Assembly (NCBI GenBank): GCA_026260175.1
Contig: JAKCWW010000268.1
Location: 4,266-68,265 of the forward strand
Source: Reticulitermes lucifugus
Taxonomy: Eukaryota > Arthropoda > Insecta > Blattodea > Rhinotermitidae
DNA length: 64,000 bases
Direction of reading: 5' to 3'
Shown here: positions 1-10,652 of the stretch, piece by piece
How positions within the stretch are numbered: position 1 is the stretch's first letter
How the letters are laid out: every line of letters begins with the position of its first letter
Notes under the pieces: generated by a model
Databases searched by the model: none
Seen by the model: only the letters and a program-made list of their open reading frames with translations
What the model was told of the DNA's origin: nothing
Translations under genes and position numbers: made by a program

Positions 1-129
1 GTGTATGTGTGAGCTTGAGTGTATGTGTGAGCTTGAGTGTATGTGTGAGCTTGAGTGTATGTGAGCTTGAGTGTATGTGTGAGCTTGAGTGTACGTGTGA
101 GCTTGAGTGTATGTGTGAGCTTGTGTGTG
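1..129. repeat. 18-bp minisatellite, about 7 copies
   Basis: The unit is GTGTATGTGTGAGCTTGA, repeated head to tail from the first base. One copy is shortened by a few bases near position 61 and one carries a T-to-C change (GTGTACGTG). The array ends in a short GTGTGTGT run. It probably continues to the left of the window. Confidence 0.9.
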
Positions 130-1169
130 TACAAAGAAGCCTGCTTACAACTAAAGCCAAAACCCTTTTTTGACATTTCTTTTTTTTTTTTTTGGAGTAG
201 CTTTCTGTTGAACACAACTACTTACTTCTAGAGAAAGAAAATACGTAATTCTTATAATAAGAATATACGTCAGAAATGAATTATACGTTATTAATTCTCT
301 TTATTGTTACTTTTGTTAAACACGTTTTAGTTCATTTTTCTTTCATTTTTCTTGGTTCCTCCCCCTGTTCTTCTAGTATTCAGTTAAAATATCGTATACA
401 TATTTTTTTCGCAAAATTATTTTTTCCATCTGTAACAGGACCATTCCTTCTGAGAGCAATTCTAGGAAATTCAATATGGAACAAGGTTTTGCAAAGAAAA
501 CAAATATTCACCCAGAGATTCTCCTATCTTTTATGTTATTTTCTGTTATTTTCATGTTATAGGTGATTTTACGTTGCTTCACCGTTTGTGTGATCTCGGG
601 ACCAAAGAAATTTTCGGATAAAGTTAGGTTTTCTTGTAATCCAGATTGCATTTTAGACATATTCTGCTGTACTCAATATCGATTCCTCCTACCAATAGAC
701 TATATTATTTTCCCAACTGAACACAAACTTCCTGTATGGTTGGCAATCTCGTGGATCATAATGTACGCCTATATGTATTCTCCTGGGCCACAGCCAGGTG
801 AGGTCAAGTAATGTGTCCTGCTTTGAGATCCTCCGAGCTCAACGAGTGAGTGAGAAAGGGCGACTTAATGGCCCGGAATATATTGCCACAGACTAAAACT
901 TTGTCCACTTACCACAGTACTGTGCCCAGGCTTTCCCTATTTCGATACTCTTCCTCTAGCCCGAACCATTTACGCTTAATTGCCTTTTGTAACCATGGTT
1001 TTTTAAGACAAGGCCCAGATGTCCCTCTGAAGGCAGTCCTTATGTACTTAAATGGAACGTATCTTAATACACATGAACCAGTATTGGCTCATCTTACACT
1101 AAACTGCTGTGAGGATAATATTACAACTGATCTTAAATGAATAGTATTACAGATTGTGGATTCGATTCA
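130..1169. other. AT-rich stretch, no gene seen
   Basis: It holds a T run at about 179-194. Open frames of 82-96 codons occur at 276-566, 563-811 and 850-1140. I see no domain, repeated composition or splice context in them that would make them genes. Confidence 0.5.
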
Positions 1170-1312
1170 TATGGCTCAGATCAGGGTACGTTGGTAAGGC
1201 ATTTAGAATACGGTAACAACACTTCGGTTTATCCTTATCAGGCTGGGAATTTCTTGACCAGCGGTTATTAGCTTCTTCAGAAGTATTTCGTTCCATGTAC
1301 TTAGTTAGTTAG
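1170..1312 (+). mobile_element. 3' end fragment of a non-LTR retrotransposon (TTAG-tail family)
   Basis: This aligns by eye with 61483-61622. Both begin with ATGGCTCAG, share an ACTTCGGTTTATCC-like stretch, then GGGAATTTCTTGACYAGC, then TTCCATG/CTCCATG, and end in a TTAGTTAGTTAG run. It corresponds to the extreme C-terminus and 3' UTR of the element whose peptide is seen at 7.0 kb. No reading frame survives. The terminal TTAG repeats are the element's own 3' tail. Confidence 0.6.
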
Positions 1313-2739
1313 GCACGTAGGTAGGTATGTTGGTGGTTACTTAGTTACAATAAAATGTATGTACAATGAACTTCATCAAGAAATATTCTTATCGCTTTCG
1401 CTCTCAAAAACTTCTTAATGAAAGAAGCAAGAGAAGAAAATCCAAAAAATAAACAAATACAATTAACAATTGAGTGGAATAATTTTGATAGTTATTTTGT
1501 TTGTGAAACGTGATGTTTTAAAGGAAGAGAAAAGTTAGTAGACCTTTGAAGACACAAAATGCATAGGGAAATATTCGAATCTAAGAAGTACGCAGCATTC
1601 TGGCATAGTAGAAAGTAACACAATTGCAAATCGGTGATTTATAAAGGTAGCCCAGAATTGTTACGGAAGTGGCATTTAGTAGGCTGGTCATGTGGATAAA
1701 TTTAAGGACGCAAGGAATACGTAGAACAAATTTGTGAGAGAAGAGATTCTGCGCGGATTTAAAGCAGGTAACATTATAGTTTTTTATATTTTACTCTTTA
1801 TGGTTTTAAATAGATCAAGGGGAGAACATCAGCGTGTATACAGGTTAATTATGTTTGTCGTATGTGACCGCGATAACCGGTAAAACTGAAATTCTTAAGG
1901 ATTTGAAGCAATATTTCCCACCTCATAGAAGCTGAGAGACACCGCACCAGGGTATTTCTATTGGGATGGACTGTATGGGGCTAATTATTCTTCTTCCTTC
2001 TTTCAGTATTATGAACTTAGTCTTTTTTCGTATCCACTGTTTGCTTTTAATAATCTGGTCTCCTCAAGTTCCGTGTATAAACATATCCTGCAGCCCCTTA
2101 CAGGTGATGGATTGGTGCCTAGTACAGAGAGAAGGGAGCCGTGTTTATTTTTTGATTAATTGCCACCATTTTGACTTGAGGCAGCCGAAAACTCTTCAAG
2201 AATTATCGACAAAGATTGAGAGGATTTTATAGGAAGACTGGGGAAAAATGGGTGGGAGGGAGGATGGAAATTCTCGTCGTCAAGAAATTCCAACAGGCAA
2301 AGCAAAGCTTATCACTTCCGGCGCGTTAATTGGTTGACTAAGGAGATGGGGATGACGCATGATGACGCCGCCGTGTTTTATAATCATCTTGCAATCACCT
2401 TATATCTCCTGGTAACTTTTGAAAGAGCATCGTACTTTCTTTATATACAAAACACTAATCAAAGTGTCTATAATTGTAGTCATAACCCGTACCAAATTTC
2501 ACAGTACTTGAGACTTCATAAATTATTCTGTTCATTCCAGTACTTACGTGGTTTATGAAGAACACATCCAAGCAGTTTGGTATAATGGCAAGGCTGTGAA
2601 ATTTTATTGGGAGATGCCCAGTTATATTCTCGTTCCAGAAACCTTAAATCAAATAATATATTTCAAATTTAGCAGACCGTTCAACGCGAACTTTTGGTTT
2701 GCACTGAATCTTATTCTGGATTTCCTATATTCAAACCAC
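1313..2739. other. anonymous stretch, no gene seen
   Basis: A GGTAGGTATG-like simple stretch follows the retrotransposon tail. Nothing else is recognisable. A pyrimidine-rich acceptor-like TTCTTCCTTCTTTCAG ends at about 2006, but no matching coding exon follows. Confidence 0.45.
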
Positions 2740-3030
2740 GGCCCGAAGCCTGGCTATCTTAACTTTCTGATACCATCTAGTCAAGTAGTAGTAAAAGCAA
2801 AGGTAAATCAATCCCTGTACTGGCGTGGACAGGAGTTTTCCAGACAATCGGCATATGAAGGTGGTAAGGTTGCCAGCCCTACGCACAGGCCGCCTTTACC
2901 GCCAAGGGAAAATTCCTTTCATTTCTGTTAGAGGCTGAATCAATGACAGATTCCAGTGACATTATCGGGAATCGAACCCTCGACCTTCTGGCTTGTAGCT
3001 CAGTGCCTCAACCAACTGCGCTACCGCACT
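2740..3030 (-). mobile_element. tRNA-derived SINE (family A), reverse orientation
   Basis: On the minus strand the head reads like a tRNA. Box A (TAGCGCAGTTGG) lies at 3012-3023 and box B (GGTTCGATTCCC) at 2967-2978, 34 bp apart as in a tRNA gene. The downstream body (2740-2950) includes a GGTAAGGTTGCCAGCC stretch on the plus strand. An open frame of 127 codons on the plus strand at 2548-2931 runs through this body and is incidental. It is a SINE rather than a functional tRNA because the acceptor stem does not close and a long body follows. The left end is approximate. Confidence 0.75.
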
Positions 3031-3192
3031 ATGTTTTAATTATTGCTGTTAATGATGTATTAGTGATGAAGCAGGAAACGTTTATTTACTGTCACGTAAC
3101 GGGAACGCCTGGGACAGATGTCGTTGCGCACTAATTCAGAGCAGTTCAGTTCTCTAGGACATTCACGATGGAGTATGTTATTCAGGAGCACT

Positions 3193-3320
3193 CTTCTTTC
3201 TTTGGATTTTGTCTATCGTCTGTTATCAACTTAAAGCACCACGCTTAGGAAGACGGCTCTGCTTCCTAAGTGTTGTGCTTTAATTATTTAAAAAACGATG
3301 GTCAAAATCCAAAGAAGAAG
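3193..3320. repeat. foldback element, ~60-bp arms
   Basis: The left arm (3193-3252) starts CTTCTTTCTTTGGATTTTG and ends CTTAGGAAG. The right arm (3262-3320) is its imperfect reverse complement, starting CTTCCTAAG and ending CAAAATCCAAAGAAGAAG. A loop of about 9 bases separates them. This is MITE-like, with no coding capacity. It is the first of three foldback structures packed into 0.9 kb. Confidence 0.8.
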
Positions 3321-3438
3321 CATGCTTTCGAATTCAAAGCAGCATCCCAGCATTCGCGTGGGGGAAGTCATAAATTAGGCCTAGCCGATTGCGTCACAAA
3401 TAGAACTTACGTGCCCTATATCTTACGCTAAGATGCTT

Positions 3439-3546
3439 ATATAACTGGAATGTATACCGAAAAATGCACTAATTAAGTTATATTTACACTTTAAAGTGTC
3501 AATATAACTTAATTAGTGCATTTGTCGGTATACGTTCCATTTATAT
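3439..3546. repeat. 108-bp near-perfect palindrome
   Basis: The two 54-base arms (3439-3492 and 3493-3546) meet with no spacer at ACACTTT/AAAGTGT. I count four mismatches. Read on the plus strand, the right arm contains CTTAATTAGTGCATTTGTCGG, which resembles the tail found downstream of the hammerhead motifs at 9.4, 44.7 and 59.2 kb. The palindrome may therefore be two inverted copies of that tail. Confidence 0.9.
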
Positions 3547-3701
3547 ATTAACAAAATGCACGGTGAACAAAAAAATCAAGCTAACATGCTTGTTAAATTT
3601 TGTGTTATTCATAACGTGCATATTCTTACAATTGATACATCAACCAACTGATGCACTTAATAAAATACATTCAAGAACGAGTACAAAACTCCTACATGGA
3701 G

Positions 3702-3747
3702 CTTGTGAAGTGTGTCGTGTCGAGCTCGACACGACACACTTCACAAG
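3702..3747. repeat. perfect 46-bp palindrome
   Basis: The two 23-base arms match without mismatch or spacer around CGAGCTCG. The left arm starts CTTGTGAAGTGTGTCG. It starts five bases after the truncated inverted hammerhead copy ends, so it may mark the junction at which the inverted arrangement formed. Confidence 0.95.
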
Positions 3748-3990
3748 TTCCAACAGGACGAGATCTCTTCGGATCATATAAGATCGAGACAGATGTTTGT
3801 ATGCATGCTCCATACAGAGTGTAAACAACTGCGACCTTGCACCTGGAACGGGTAATTTTTAATATTACAACATTGTAGTTTTATGCTTGTTAACTCTGTG
3901 TATTTCAGAATTTTAATATTTTAATCACTCCAATAAGGGCGACATGATACCTAGATTGGCGTCTTGGGCTTGTACTCCTTTGTTCTGAAT

Positions 3991-4034
3991 AACTTCCTGA
4001 TGATGGCACCCCGGTGCCGAAACATGTAGGAGTT
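3991..4034 (+). ncRNA. candidate hammerhead ribozyme (type I), best copy
   Basis: All parts can be read. Stem I 5' strand is AACTTC (3991-3996). The core CTGATGA is 3997-4003 and is followed by an extra T. Stem II is GGCACC/GGTGCC (4005-4010 and 4013-4018). GAAA is 4019-4022. Stem III is the palindrome ACATGT (4022-4027). The NUH cleavage triplet is GTA, ending at 4028. Stem I 3' strand is GGAGTT (4029-4034), giving six pairs with one T-G wobble. Cleavage would fall between 4028 and 4029. Penelope-like retroelements are known to carry minimal hammerheads with very short palindromic stem III that work as dimers. The unpaired T before stem II is atypical but occurs in most copies in this window. 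With only two loop bases, stem II probably pairs 4-5 bp. Confidence 0.65.
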
Positions 4035-4089
4035 CTATACTTGTTCTTGAATGTATTTTATTAAATGCATAATTTGGTTGATGTACTAA

Positions 4090-6989
4090 ATACTTGTTAA
4101 AACTGAAGATAAGAATGTGTATAATTTTGCGTTGGATTGTACCATGTAACTGTGGTCATTATATCCATATTTGCAGTAAACTATCCGGTGGTAGCGGTTG
4201 GCGGTATATCTTGACTGAACATGCAAAGGTTTGTGTTAAATGGGCTGCGGAATGATGAACGATATAGGTACCAGGTGGGCCTAACATCGCTCCTCAACAC
4301 ATAAATACTGAGACCGGGCCACTACACGATCCCTTCTTAATGTAACACGTGCTCAGGATGTGGACACGGCGTCCGCCCACCCACACAGTCGAATGCCACA
4401 CTCCCTCAGTTTGTACTACATCTGATAGGAGCCATGCTCTACAAGACATTCATTGATCGAAAGCCATAGTCCTCCCTTCTGGTTTCATATTCGAGGTTTT
4501 CCTGGTTCGGATCTCGGGAAGGGACCCGCAGATATTTAGCATGTTTTCCACAGTACTTCCGTGCAGATTTTGGTACAGCAACTAAAATAGGAAATGGTTA
4601 CTGCCTTCTAAAGTCCTTTCATTTCGTCATTCAGAATAATCGAATCACAACTGTAAAGGGATTTTTAATTCCTGCAAGGGAATGTTGTCAATCATCAGAA
4701 CCTGTCAATTATGAGCCGAAACTACCACGACGGTGGACGAAGGTAAATGAGCTTTACGCAGTGAATTTAGTATGACCGACAGAGCCTTTGTCCAACTTTT
4801 TTCCTTTTTACGACTGAAATTCCGTCAGTTACTGTTGAGGCAATAAAGGAAGTACAGTTTGGGAGGGGTGTCATTCAGAATAGCTTCACAAGGAGCAGGC
4901 GGGCCACGGCAGCGTAATTTCACACAATTTGAAATGTTATACTGTTCAAATCGCTTTTCCTTACTCAGGTGCACTGTACATTTGCAAGCTCTTTCTACCT
5001 TTGAAAATTTTACAAGCTGCAGGTGAGTCTAAGGGCAAGAGCTTGTTTAGCATAAATAATGATGAAACTTACAAAGAATGACAGGCAGAATAAAACAGGC
5101 TGTTTATAGTTTTTCGCACCCACGTGCACAAATTTAACATGCTGATGAACTAAAAATATGGAACGAAAGAGCAACAAGAAAAGAAAGAAAAAGAGAGAGT
5201 AAGGCAAGAAAGAATAAAAGTCAGAAAGTGAACAAAATGTAAGAAAGAAACAGAGCAATATAATCGAAAGAATAAGTAAATAAAATGACCTAAGGAACGG
5301 AGGGAAAGAAAAAAGTACAAATTTTCCTTAACCTTAGTTATACGAAAACATGTTAACGGAGTGAATAGAAGTTCCACTCGTTTTCAATTTCTGCTTGAAA
5401 TGGGGTTCGTTAGCCAGTTTCGCGTGCCGGTTGGTTTACCCACGCTGAATAATTCCCAAATACTGACCGCTAGGCAAAAAAAAAGTTAGTCATCAGAAAT
5501 TTTCCCATTTCACGAAAAGAATGTTGAAAGCCTAGGTTTTACCTTCGCCCAAGGCCCTGTAGGTGAAAGCATCGAGTAAGTGGCTGCGTCGACCCGAGCG
5601 CCGGTTTGGACGCTGTCTACCTAAGTATGCCTAATGCCCAAAACTTATTTTCAAATTCAGGAGAAAAACATTAGCCATCATAGGATTTGGCCTGTGATAT
5701 TTTTTATTTATTACTTTCTCAGTTATAATACGTTCCTTACACAAAGTGAAAGAAATGGACGCTTGGAGGCCTAGTAGCATGAACACTTTGCACAGACGCC
5801 CGTAATTTTAACGTTTGAGGAATGCCTTTTCACTTAATGCTCTGCATATAGAACTTAAATTCCTCCCTTCAGGAGAACATAGTCCGTGTCCACTACAAAG
5901 AGCAATCGTAAAGGGTATGCTCGGAAGTAATCGGCATTTGCTGTATGAATTATATAAAACACATAAATACACTACTTGGGCAAAATGCAAGTTTTCTTAA
6001 TCCTTGACAGCCAATAGGTTACTTTATGTATCAACAGGTTTAAAAGTACAAAAATTCTAGATTCTGTCCAGATTGTGTTTATGTGTTTATATGTATCTCA
6101 GAATACTGAGCGACTGTTTCCTTATACAGCATTAACTAACTGGTCTTGTAACCGAGACGGAATGTGTTTACTGCGCGGTACGAACTGAATCTTTAACTAC
6201 AATTTAGGTTGTGTTATAAGAAACAGACATACTGAAATATTTTTCTGGATTCATATAATGAAACTGTTTTATCCTTCCATGGTTATGTTTATATAAATAG
6301 CACATTTATGAGGCTTCATACGGTGGCTTTCGGGACAGGGATAGCCTATTGGTACCAGGATAATTAAACCCCCGAGCTCATAATTTTGCGGTTCAAACAA
6401 GGATGTTTTAAATACAACTACTACAATGTTTGGAAGCGATACCAGGTATAATGCAGACTAATGGGGCAGGAGAGGGAGTATGTTGCATAAGTGAGTTACT
6501 GCTATACAGCGCCGCAACCCCCAATCACAACTGCAGTCGAAACTGCACCGGGTGCAGATGATGGTGAGTCATGATAATTATTTTCAATTTTAATTTTCTG
6601 TCTTTTACAATGCCACGCTTCGAGAGAAAATCACTGGATCCCCTTCTTCAAACTGTACAAATCCATGCTATCGCTTTCCGAAACCATATTTTTTAGCTGG
6701 GATATCTTCGAGGCACTGGGGGAAATAGGAAATGCGTAAGAATTCATAACTCTTCTCCTCCAGTTTTCTATCTATAAGTATAAAGTTTAAAGTGCAGAAT
6801 GACTGCAGCTTTGTTTGTTTTTTGCGTGGGTGTGAAACTTTGGCTGTCATGTTAAGGAAATAACATAGACTGACGGTGTTCGAAAATAGGGTTCCGAGGA
6901 AGGTATTTAGGCCTAAGAGCGAGAACGTAACAGGAGGATATAGAAAAATTCATAACGAAGAGCTTTATGATGCGTAGTCCTCATCAAAT
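4090..6989. other. anonymous stretch, purine-rich block, no gene seen
   Basis: A purine-rich tract (AAGAAAGAAAAAGAGAGAG and similar) spans about 5155-5320. The 82- and 75-codon reverse frames there reflect that composition. A weak tRNA-like stretch lies near 6348-6405. Nothing else is recognisable. Confidence 0.4.
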
Positions 6990-7330
6990 ATTATTTGGGC
7001 GATAAAATCAAGGATAATAAGGTGGGCGGGCATGTGACAAGAAAGGGGGAGAAAAGAAATGCATACATTGTTTTGGTGGGGAAGCCTGAAGGAAAGAGAA
7101 TACTTGGAAGGCCTGGGCGTATACGGAAGAACACTGTTGAAATTTCCCTTCAAAGAAATAGCATGAGAGAGCGGGAAACAATTTGGCTCAGGATAGGGAC
7201 GAATATCGGACTGTTGTAAAGGCGGCAACGAAATTTTTTTGTAACGTAAAATGCAAGGAATTTCTTGGGTAGCTGAGGAACAGTTAGCTGCTTAAAAAAG
7301 GACTCTGCTCCACGGAGTTACTTAAGTAGT
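6990..7330 (+). pseudogene. non-LTR retrotransposon C-terminus and 3' UTR (TTAG-tail family)
   Basis: The plus-strand frame at 6995-7219 contains GGHVTRKGEKRNAYIVLV and GKPEGKRILGRPGR. This matches the GHVARMGEKRNAYRVLVGKPEGKRPLGRPRRRW segment that ends many insect non-LTR reverse transcriptases (family knowledge). After GRPGR the conserved RRRWEDNI stretch is lost. Downstream peptides (WLRIGT..) and the 3' UTR (GGAATTTCTTGGGTAGC, then GACTCTGCTCCACGGAGTTA) match the fragments at 1.2, 26.4, 46.4 and 61.5 kb. Only the last ~70 codons are present, so this is a 5'-truncated dead copy. Confidence 0.75.
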
Positions 7331-7620
7331 TGTTTGTTTGTTTTTTCTTTATAAAAATCTTCATCTCTGAGTGGATAGGAAAATAAAATTCAATGGATGC
7401 TGCAAAAAAAAAAGGAAACGTTTAAATGAGTAATAAGACTGTCAATCACAAATCTATTTGGACAATGTTTATTGTATTATGTGTAACATATTTCGGCTTA
7501 TTTTACACGGTTATTTTGTAGAGAGTGGAACTGTACTTCTGACTCTAACAAAATAAAAGGAATTGATGTGTGTGAGACCCAAATATTACAGAAAACGTCT
7601 GATACTAGTGGGAGTGTGTG

Positions 7621-7852
7621 TTATTTAACGACGCCGTCAGTTGCTAATATAAGGCAGCGTCGAATATAAATGAACAAAATACGCGTTTGAAGCATTGGTG
7701 GAATAATTCCGACAGGGAAATACGGAAGTTCTCGGAGAAAACCCTGCCTCAGTGCCACTCTTCCACCTTAAATCCCACACGGACTGGCCTGGTATCGAGC
7801 CCAAATTCCGTAGTGGGAGGCGGCAACTGACCGCCTGAGCCGCGGCACGGCC
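7621..7852 (-). mobile_element. tRNA-derived SINE (family B), reverse orientation
   Basis: On the minus strand the head starts GGCCGTGCCGCGGCTCAGG, with a box A-like region at 7827-7841 and a box B-like GCTCGATACC at 7791-7800. The plus-strand right part (CCCACACGGACTGGCCTGG, then the CGGCACGGCC end) matches the copy at 36.0-36.2 kb. The far end contains TTATTTAACGACGCCGTCAG, a block I associate with an abundant insect SINE body. The GAAAACCCTGCCTCAGTG segment lies between. Confidence 0.75.
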
Positions 7853-8592
7853 TCCAATCTAATAATTCAGAAGTAGATTAATTTCTTTTTTGTAAAGATT
7901 GTGAGAAATTATGGCTTATAAGAATTTGACATACGAAAATTATACGGTCACGTATTATGAACACATCCACTGCCAACACGGGATCTCGGATTATGTGACA
8001 CATTGTAGTGCTGGCATTTCTGGCTGCGGTGACTCTAGAAGTTCTCGCAAGAAGTGCTCGGATTTGTGCACTATATATTCATTATTGAATATGGCCCAAG
8101 ATAGCTCTGCTACTAAGGAGACTGCCACAATATGATTCTAGACAGGAGCATATATGCTTGTATGCATGCATGTATTTATACTGCCGCTTTTCAAATTCTT
8201 TTTAAATCCATTCCATATGTTTCTCTCGATCCAGAAGTATAAATGCCAATGTCCAGTTTGATTAAAGCCTGCAATAATATGGCAGGGGCATAACGCTGTA
8301 GTCAACAATGAGTTCACTACCCCCATGCATTATCTCTGCCTACCTTTACATAACTGTATTCGTTAATGCATTAAATAATTTATTACCAAGTAGGCAATTA
8401 GATTAGTTTTACCTCTCAACATCTAATACTTAATGTTTCTAAATCTCTCCTTTCTTTCCGACATTTCGTTATAACTGTTGTTGTATTGTAAGTTTTCACT
8501 TCGTTATCTCTTAATTTGCTGATCGTATACTTTGTTTTGCAATGTTGTAGACCTGCAGGTTCTTAAGTCGTCAGCATTTCTTGTCTTCACAA

Positions 8593-8662
8593 ATTGCGGT
8601 AGCTCAACACGTAATGGGGATGTGACGGCTGTCCTATCGCCAGAATGTTCCAATTCCGGGAA
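8593..8662 (+). mobile_element. possible tRNA-like SINE head
   Basis: GCGGTAGCTCAACACG resembles a tRNA 5' end with box A at about 8600-8610. GTTCCAATTCC at 8647-8657 resembles box B with one change (C for G in GTTCGAATTCC). The spacing between them is tRNA-like. No convincing acceptor stem or SINE body follows, so this is a weak call. Confidence 0.3.
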
Positions 8663-9324
8663 TTCTTATCGAATTTCGATGAAATTTCATGGAACATTAT
8701 AGTCAACAAGAAATCTCAGACAAATGTAATTCTAATCTAGGCCTGTATCTGCCCAAAATAAGGGAATAAAAAGTAGAGTTTCTACTTTTTCCAGTTCTTG
8801 ACTTGTTTGTACATCCTACTACTGGTACTACGTCTATTTAACACAAATCAGAATTGTGCTGCCGGTGGGCACTGGCGCTCCATTCACGCTCCCGGTGCGG
8901 TCCGAATGCAAACCTGTAGCCCTACATATCTAACATACACTCCGCGCTACAAATGTTCCGTCCTGTTCCGTGATGATTGTTTGCGCATGCAGCCATTTGA
9001 TAAAGCTAGATTGGCAATGCATCAGGTACAAAGCTGATTATACGAATGTAACCATTTTGTACGATTCTCTCTCTGTGTACTAGGACAGGGTGAGGGCGGA
9101 CGGGAGGTTTAGAATCCAGCACACAAAGATGTTGCACATCAGGACGACACCGGGGCGAAAGAGCAGTGCGTTTCTGCGATGATTCACAGAAAAATTACGT
9201 CTAAATATTCGTTTACTTTACGCACTTAGGGCAAAGAGCGCGTAATGACACAGGTGCATGGTAACGGCTTCATTGTTAAATTAAAAGTATTTTTGTATGA
9301 TCCATGATCCGTGCATTAGTCGAT
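8663..9324. other. anonymous stretch, no gene seen
   Basis: A 79-codon open frame at 8798-9037 has no recognisable domain. Nothing else stands out. Confidence 0.4.
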
Positions 9325-9532
9325 TATGTACAACAATAGTACCAACAAAATGCACACAAGTGTATTAAAATATTTATATACACAATGACCTCCTACATGT
9401 TTCGGCCAGTCATGTGGCCATCCTCAGGGAGGCAAAACTCAAAGGACGAATACGTAAACGTTAAATTACTGAAGTATCAGAACCATTTTTAATACACTTG
9501 TGCGAATTTTGTTGGTACTATTATTGTATATA
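9325..9532. mobile_element. 208-bp inverted-repeat element containing a hammerhead motif
   Basis: The left arm (9325-9370) and right arm (9487-9532) are about 46 bp each and nearly exact reverse complements. They share TTTTAATACACTTGTG and TTTTGTTGGTACTATT. The hammerhead lies between them on the minus strand. Its downstream tail forms the left arm, so the right arm is a second, inverted copy of the tail. The design is the same as the 3.6-4.1 kb element. There is no coding capacity. Confidence 0.75.
9388..9433 (-). ncRNA. candidate hammerhead ribozyme (type I)
   Basis: Read on the minus strand. Stem I 5' is GCCTCC (9433-9428). CTGAGGA is 9427-9421 and an extra T is at 9420. Stem II is GGCCA/TGGCC (9419-9415 and 9408-9404) with a six-base loop. 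GAAA is 9403-9400. The palindrome ACATGT leads to GTA, with cleavage between 9394 and 9393. Stem I 3' is GGAGGT (9393-9388), giving six pairs with a final G-T. Compared with the 4.0-kb copy, stems I and II differ in sequence on both strands yet still pair, which is covariation-type evidence. Confidence 0.65.
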
Positions 9533-10426
9533 AAATATATTATTAAATTCTAGCATCAGTCTGATTGTCTAAACCAATTTTCCAAGTGCGCTCTCTATGT
9601 CTTCCTGAAAAACAAGAAGTTGCAAGACCTTAGTAGCCTACACTCTTTTAATTACTTCAGTGTCTTCAGAGGCAAGCGTTGTGAGAAATATAACTCAGCA
9701 GCTGTATAGTTTGCAGATTCATTGCTTGGTGTAAGGTCCACTCTTCAGAATATGACTACTTTAATCACTTCGGACATAATCTAAAAATTTGCACCGTCAG
9801 CAGATGTGCACTTTTTGGCATATAAACCCATACAGAACTTGTTGGTATGTTTGTGGTTTGTCTACATAAAAGTTGTGGCAATATAGATCTTTAAGACAAG
9901 AGCTAAATGGAAATTTCCTTTGGTCGCGAACTTTTCGTTTTATCTTTTACACAAAAAGCACCCTGCCAGAAGTTGCTCATGTTTCGAAGTTTTACTATCA
10001 CACAAAAATGTGATGACGACATTAAGTAATGTTATTGTTGCCTCCACTCATAGGTTCGTACGTTTATTGAGTGAGTACTTATTGCAGTACAAAATTAAAC
10101 AGTTCTCAGGTGGATGACTTATTTTCTGGTTCCTGATTGGTTGCTAAATTTAACATAATATTATATTTTGTGTGATTTTTCGCTGACAGTAGAAAGTCTC
10201 AAATTTAAGACAATTGCACTGTTCTGCCTTATCACGTATCATCTCACCACTCACGCTGGAGCAAGGTTTTCCCTATCTTCAAGATAGCCATCGAAAATGC
10301 ATGTGTTAAGTGTCAAACAGCGTCCCATTACCTTTCGTTCAGTGGCTTCCATATTAATTTTGGTCACTATTGTCCATGCATTGTATCTACATGACCCTTA
10401 GTATTTACCTATATGTGTAATACCGG
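9533..10426. other. anonymous stretch, no gene seen
   Basis: Only short open frames are present, and I recognise no repeat or RNA. Confidence 0.4.
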
Positions 10427-10652
10427 GTGCCGATCCCAGTGGCCGTGCGGTCTAAGGCGTGGGTTTGCGGCCGCTCGCTTACTAGGATTNNNNNNNNNNN
10501 NNNNNNNNNNNNNNNNNNNNNNNNNNNNNNNNNNNNNNNNNNNNNNNNNNNNNNNNNNNNNNNNNNNNNNNNNNNNNNNNNNNNNNNNNNNNNNNNNCCT
10601 CGAAAAATGAGGCGGCCTAGGCCCCCAAGGGGCTGTCGAGCCATTGGGGAAA
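10427..10652 (+). mobile_element. tRNA-derived SINE (family C), interrupted by a sequence gap
   Basis: The left part (10427-10489) reads CCAGTGGCCGTGCGGTCTAAG and continues through CGCTCGCTTACTAGGATT. This matches the tRNA-like head of the copy at 21.6 kb. The right part (10598-10652) has CCTCGAAAAATGAGG and GGGGCTGTCGAGCCATTGGGG, matching that copy's 3' end. Box B falls in the missing bases. Confidence 0.8.
10490..10597. other. assembly gap, 108 N
   Basis: This is a run of undetermined bases. By comparison with the full family C copy, the missing piece (equivalent to 21667-21807) would be about 141 bp. The gap length is therefore roughly, not exactly, right. Confidence 0.99.

Larger units (their letters stand above)
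3632..4089. mobile_element. inverted-repeat element carrying a hammerhead motif
   Basis: The left arm (3632-3697) and the right arm (about 4022-4089) are imperfect reverse complements. Shared blocks are CATCAACC/GGTTGATG, AATAAAATACATTCAAGAAC and its complement, and CTCCTACATG/CATGTAGGAG. The right arm is the 3' half of the hammerhead motif plus its tail. The left arm is an inverted, truncated copy of the same. The interior holds a perfect 46-bp palindrome but no open frame of note. I read this as a non-autonomous, Penelope-like-element-derived copy. The class assignment is inference from the ribozyme motif. Confidence 0.65.

Noticed and set aside
2548-2931. 127-codon plus-strand open frame
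   Set aside because: Its second half is the body of SINE family A in reverse orientation. The protein has no recognisable domain.
6333-6405. tRNA-like stretch (TAGCCTATTGGTACC ... GCGGTTCAAACAAGG)
   Set aside because: Boxes A and B are both degenerate, there is no acceptor stem, and no second copy to define a SINE.
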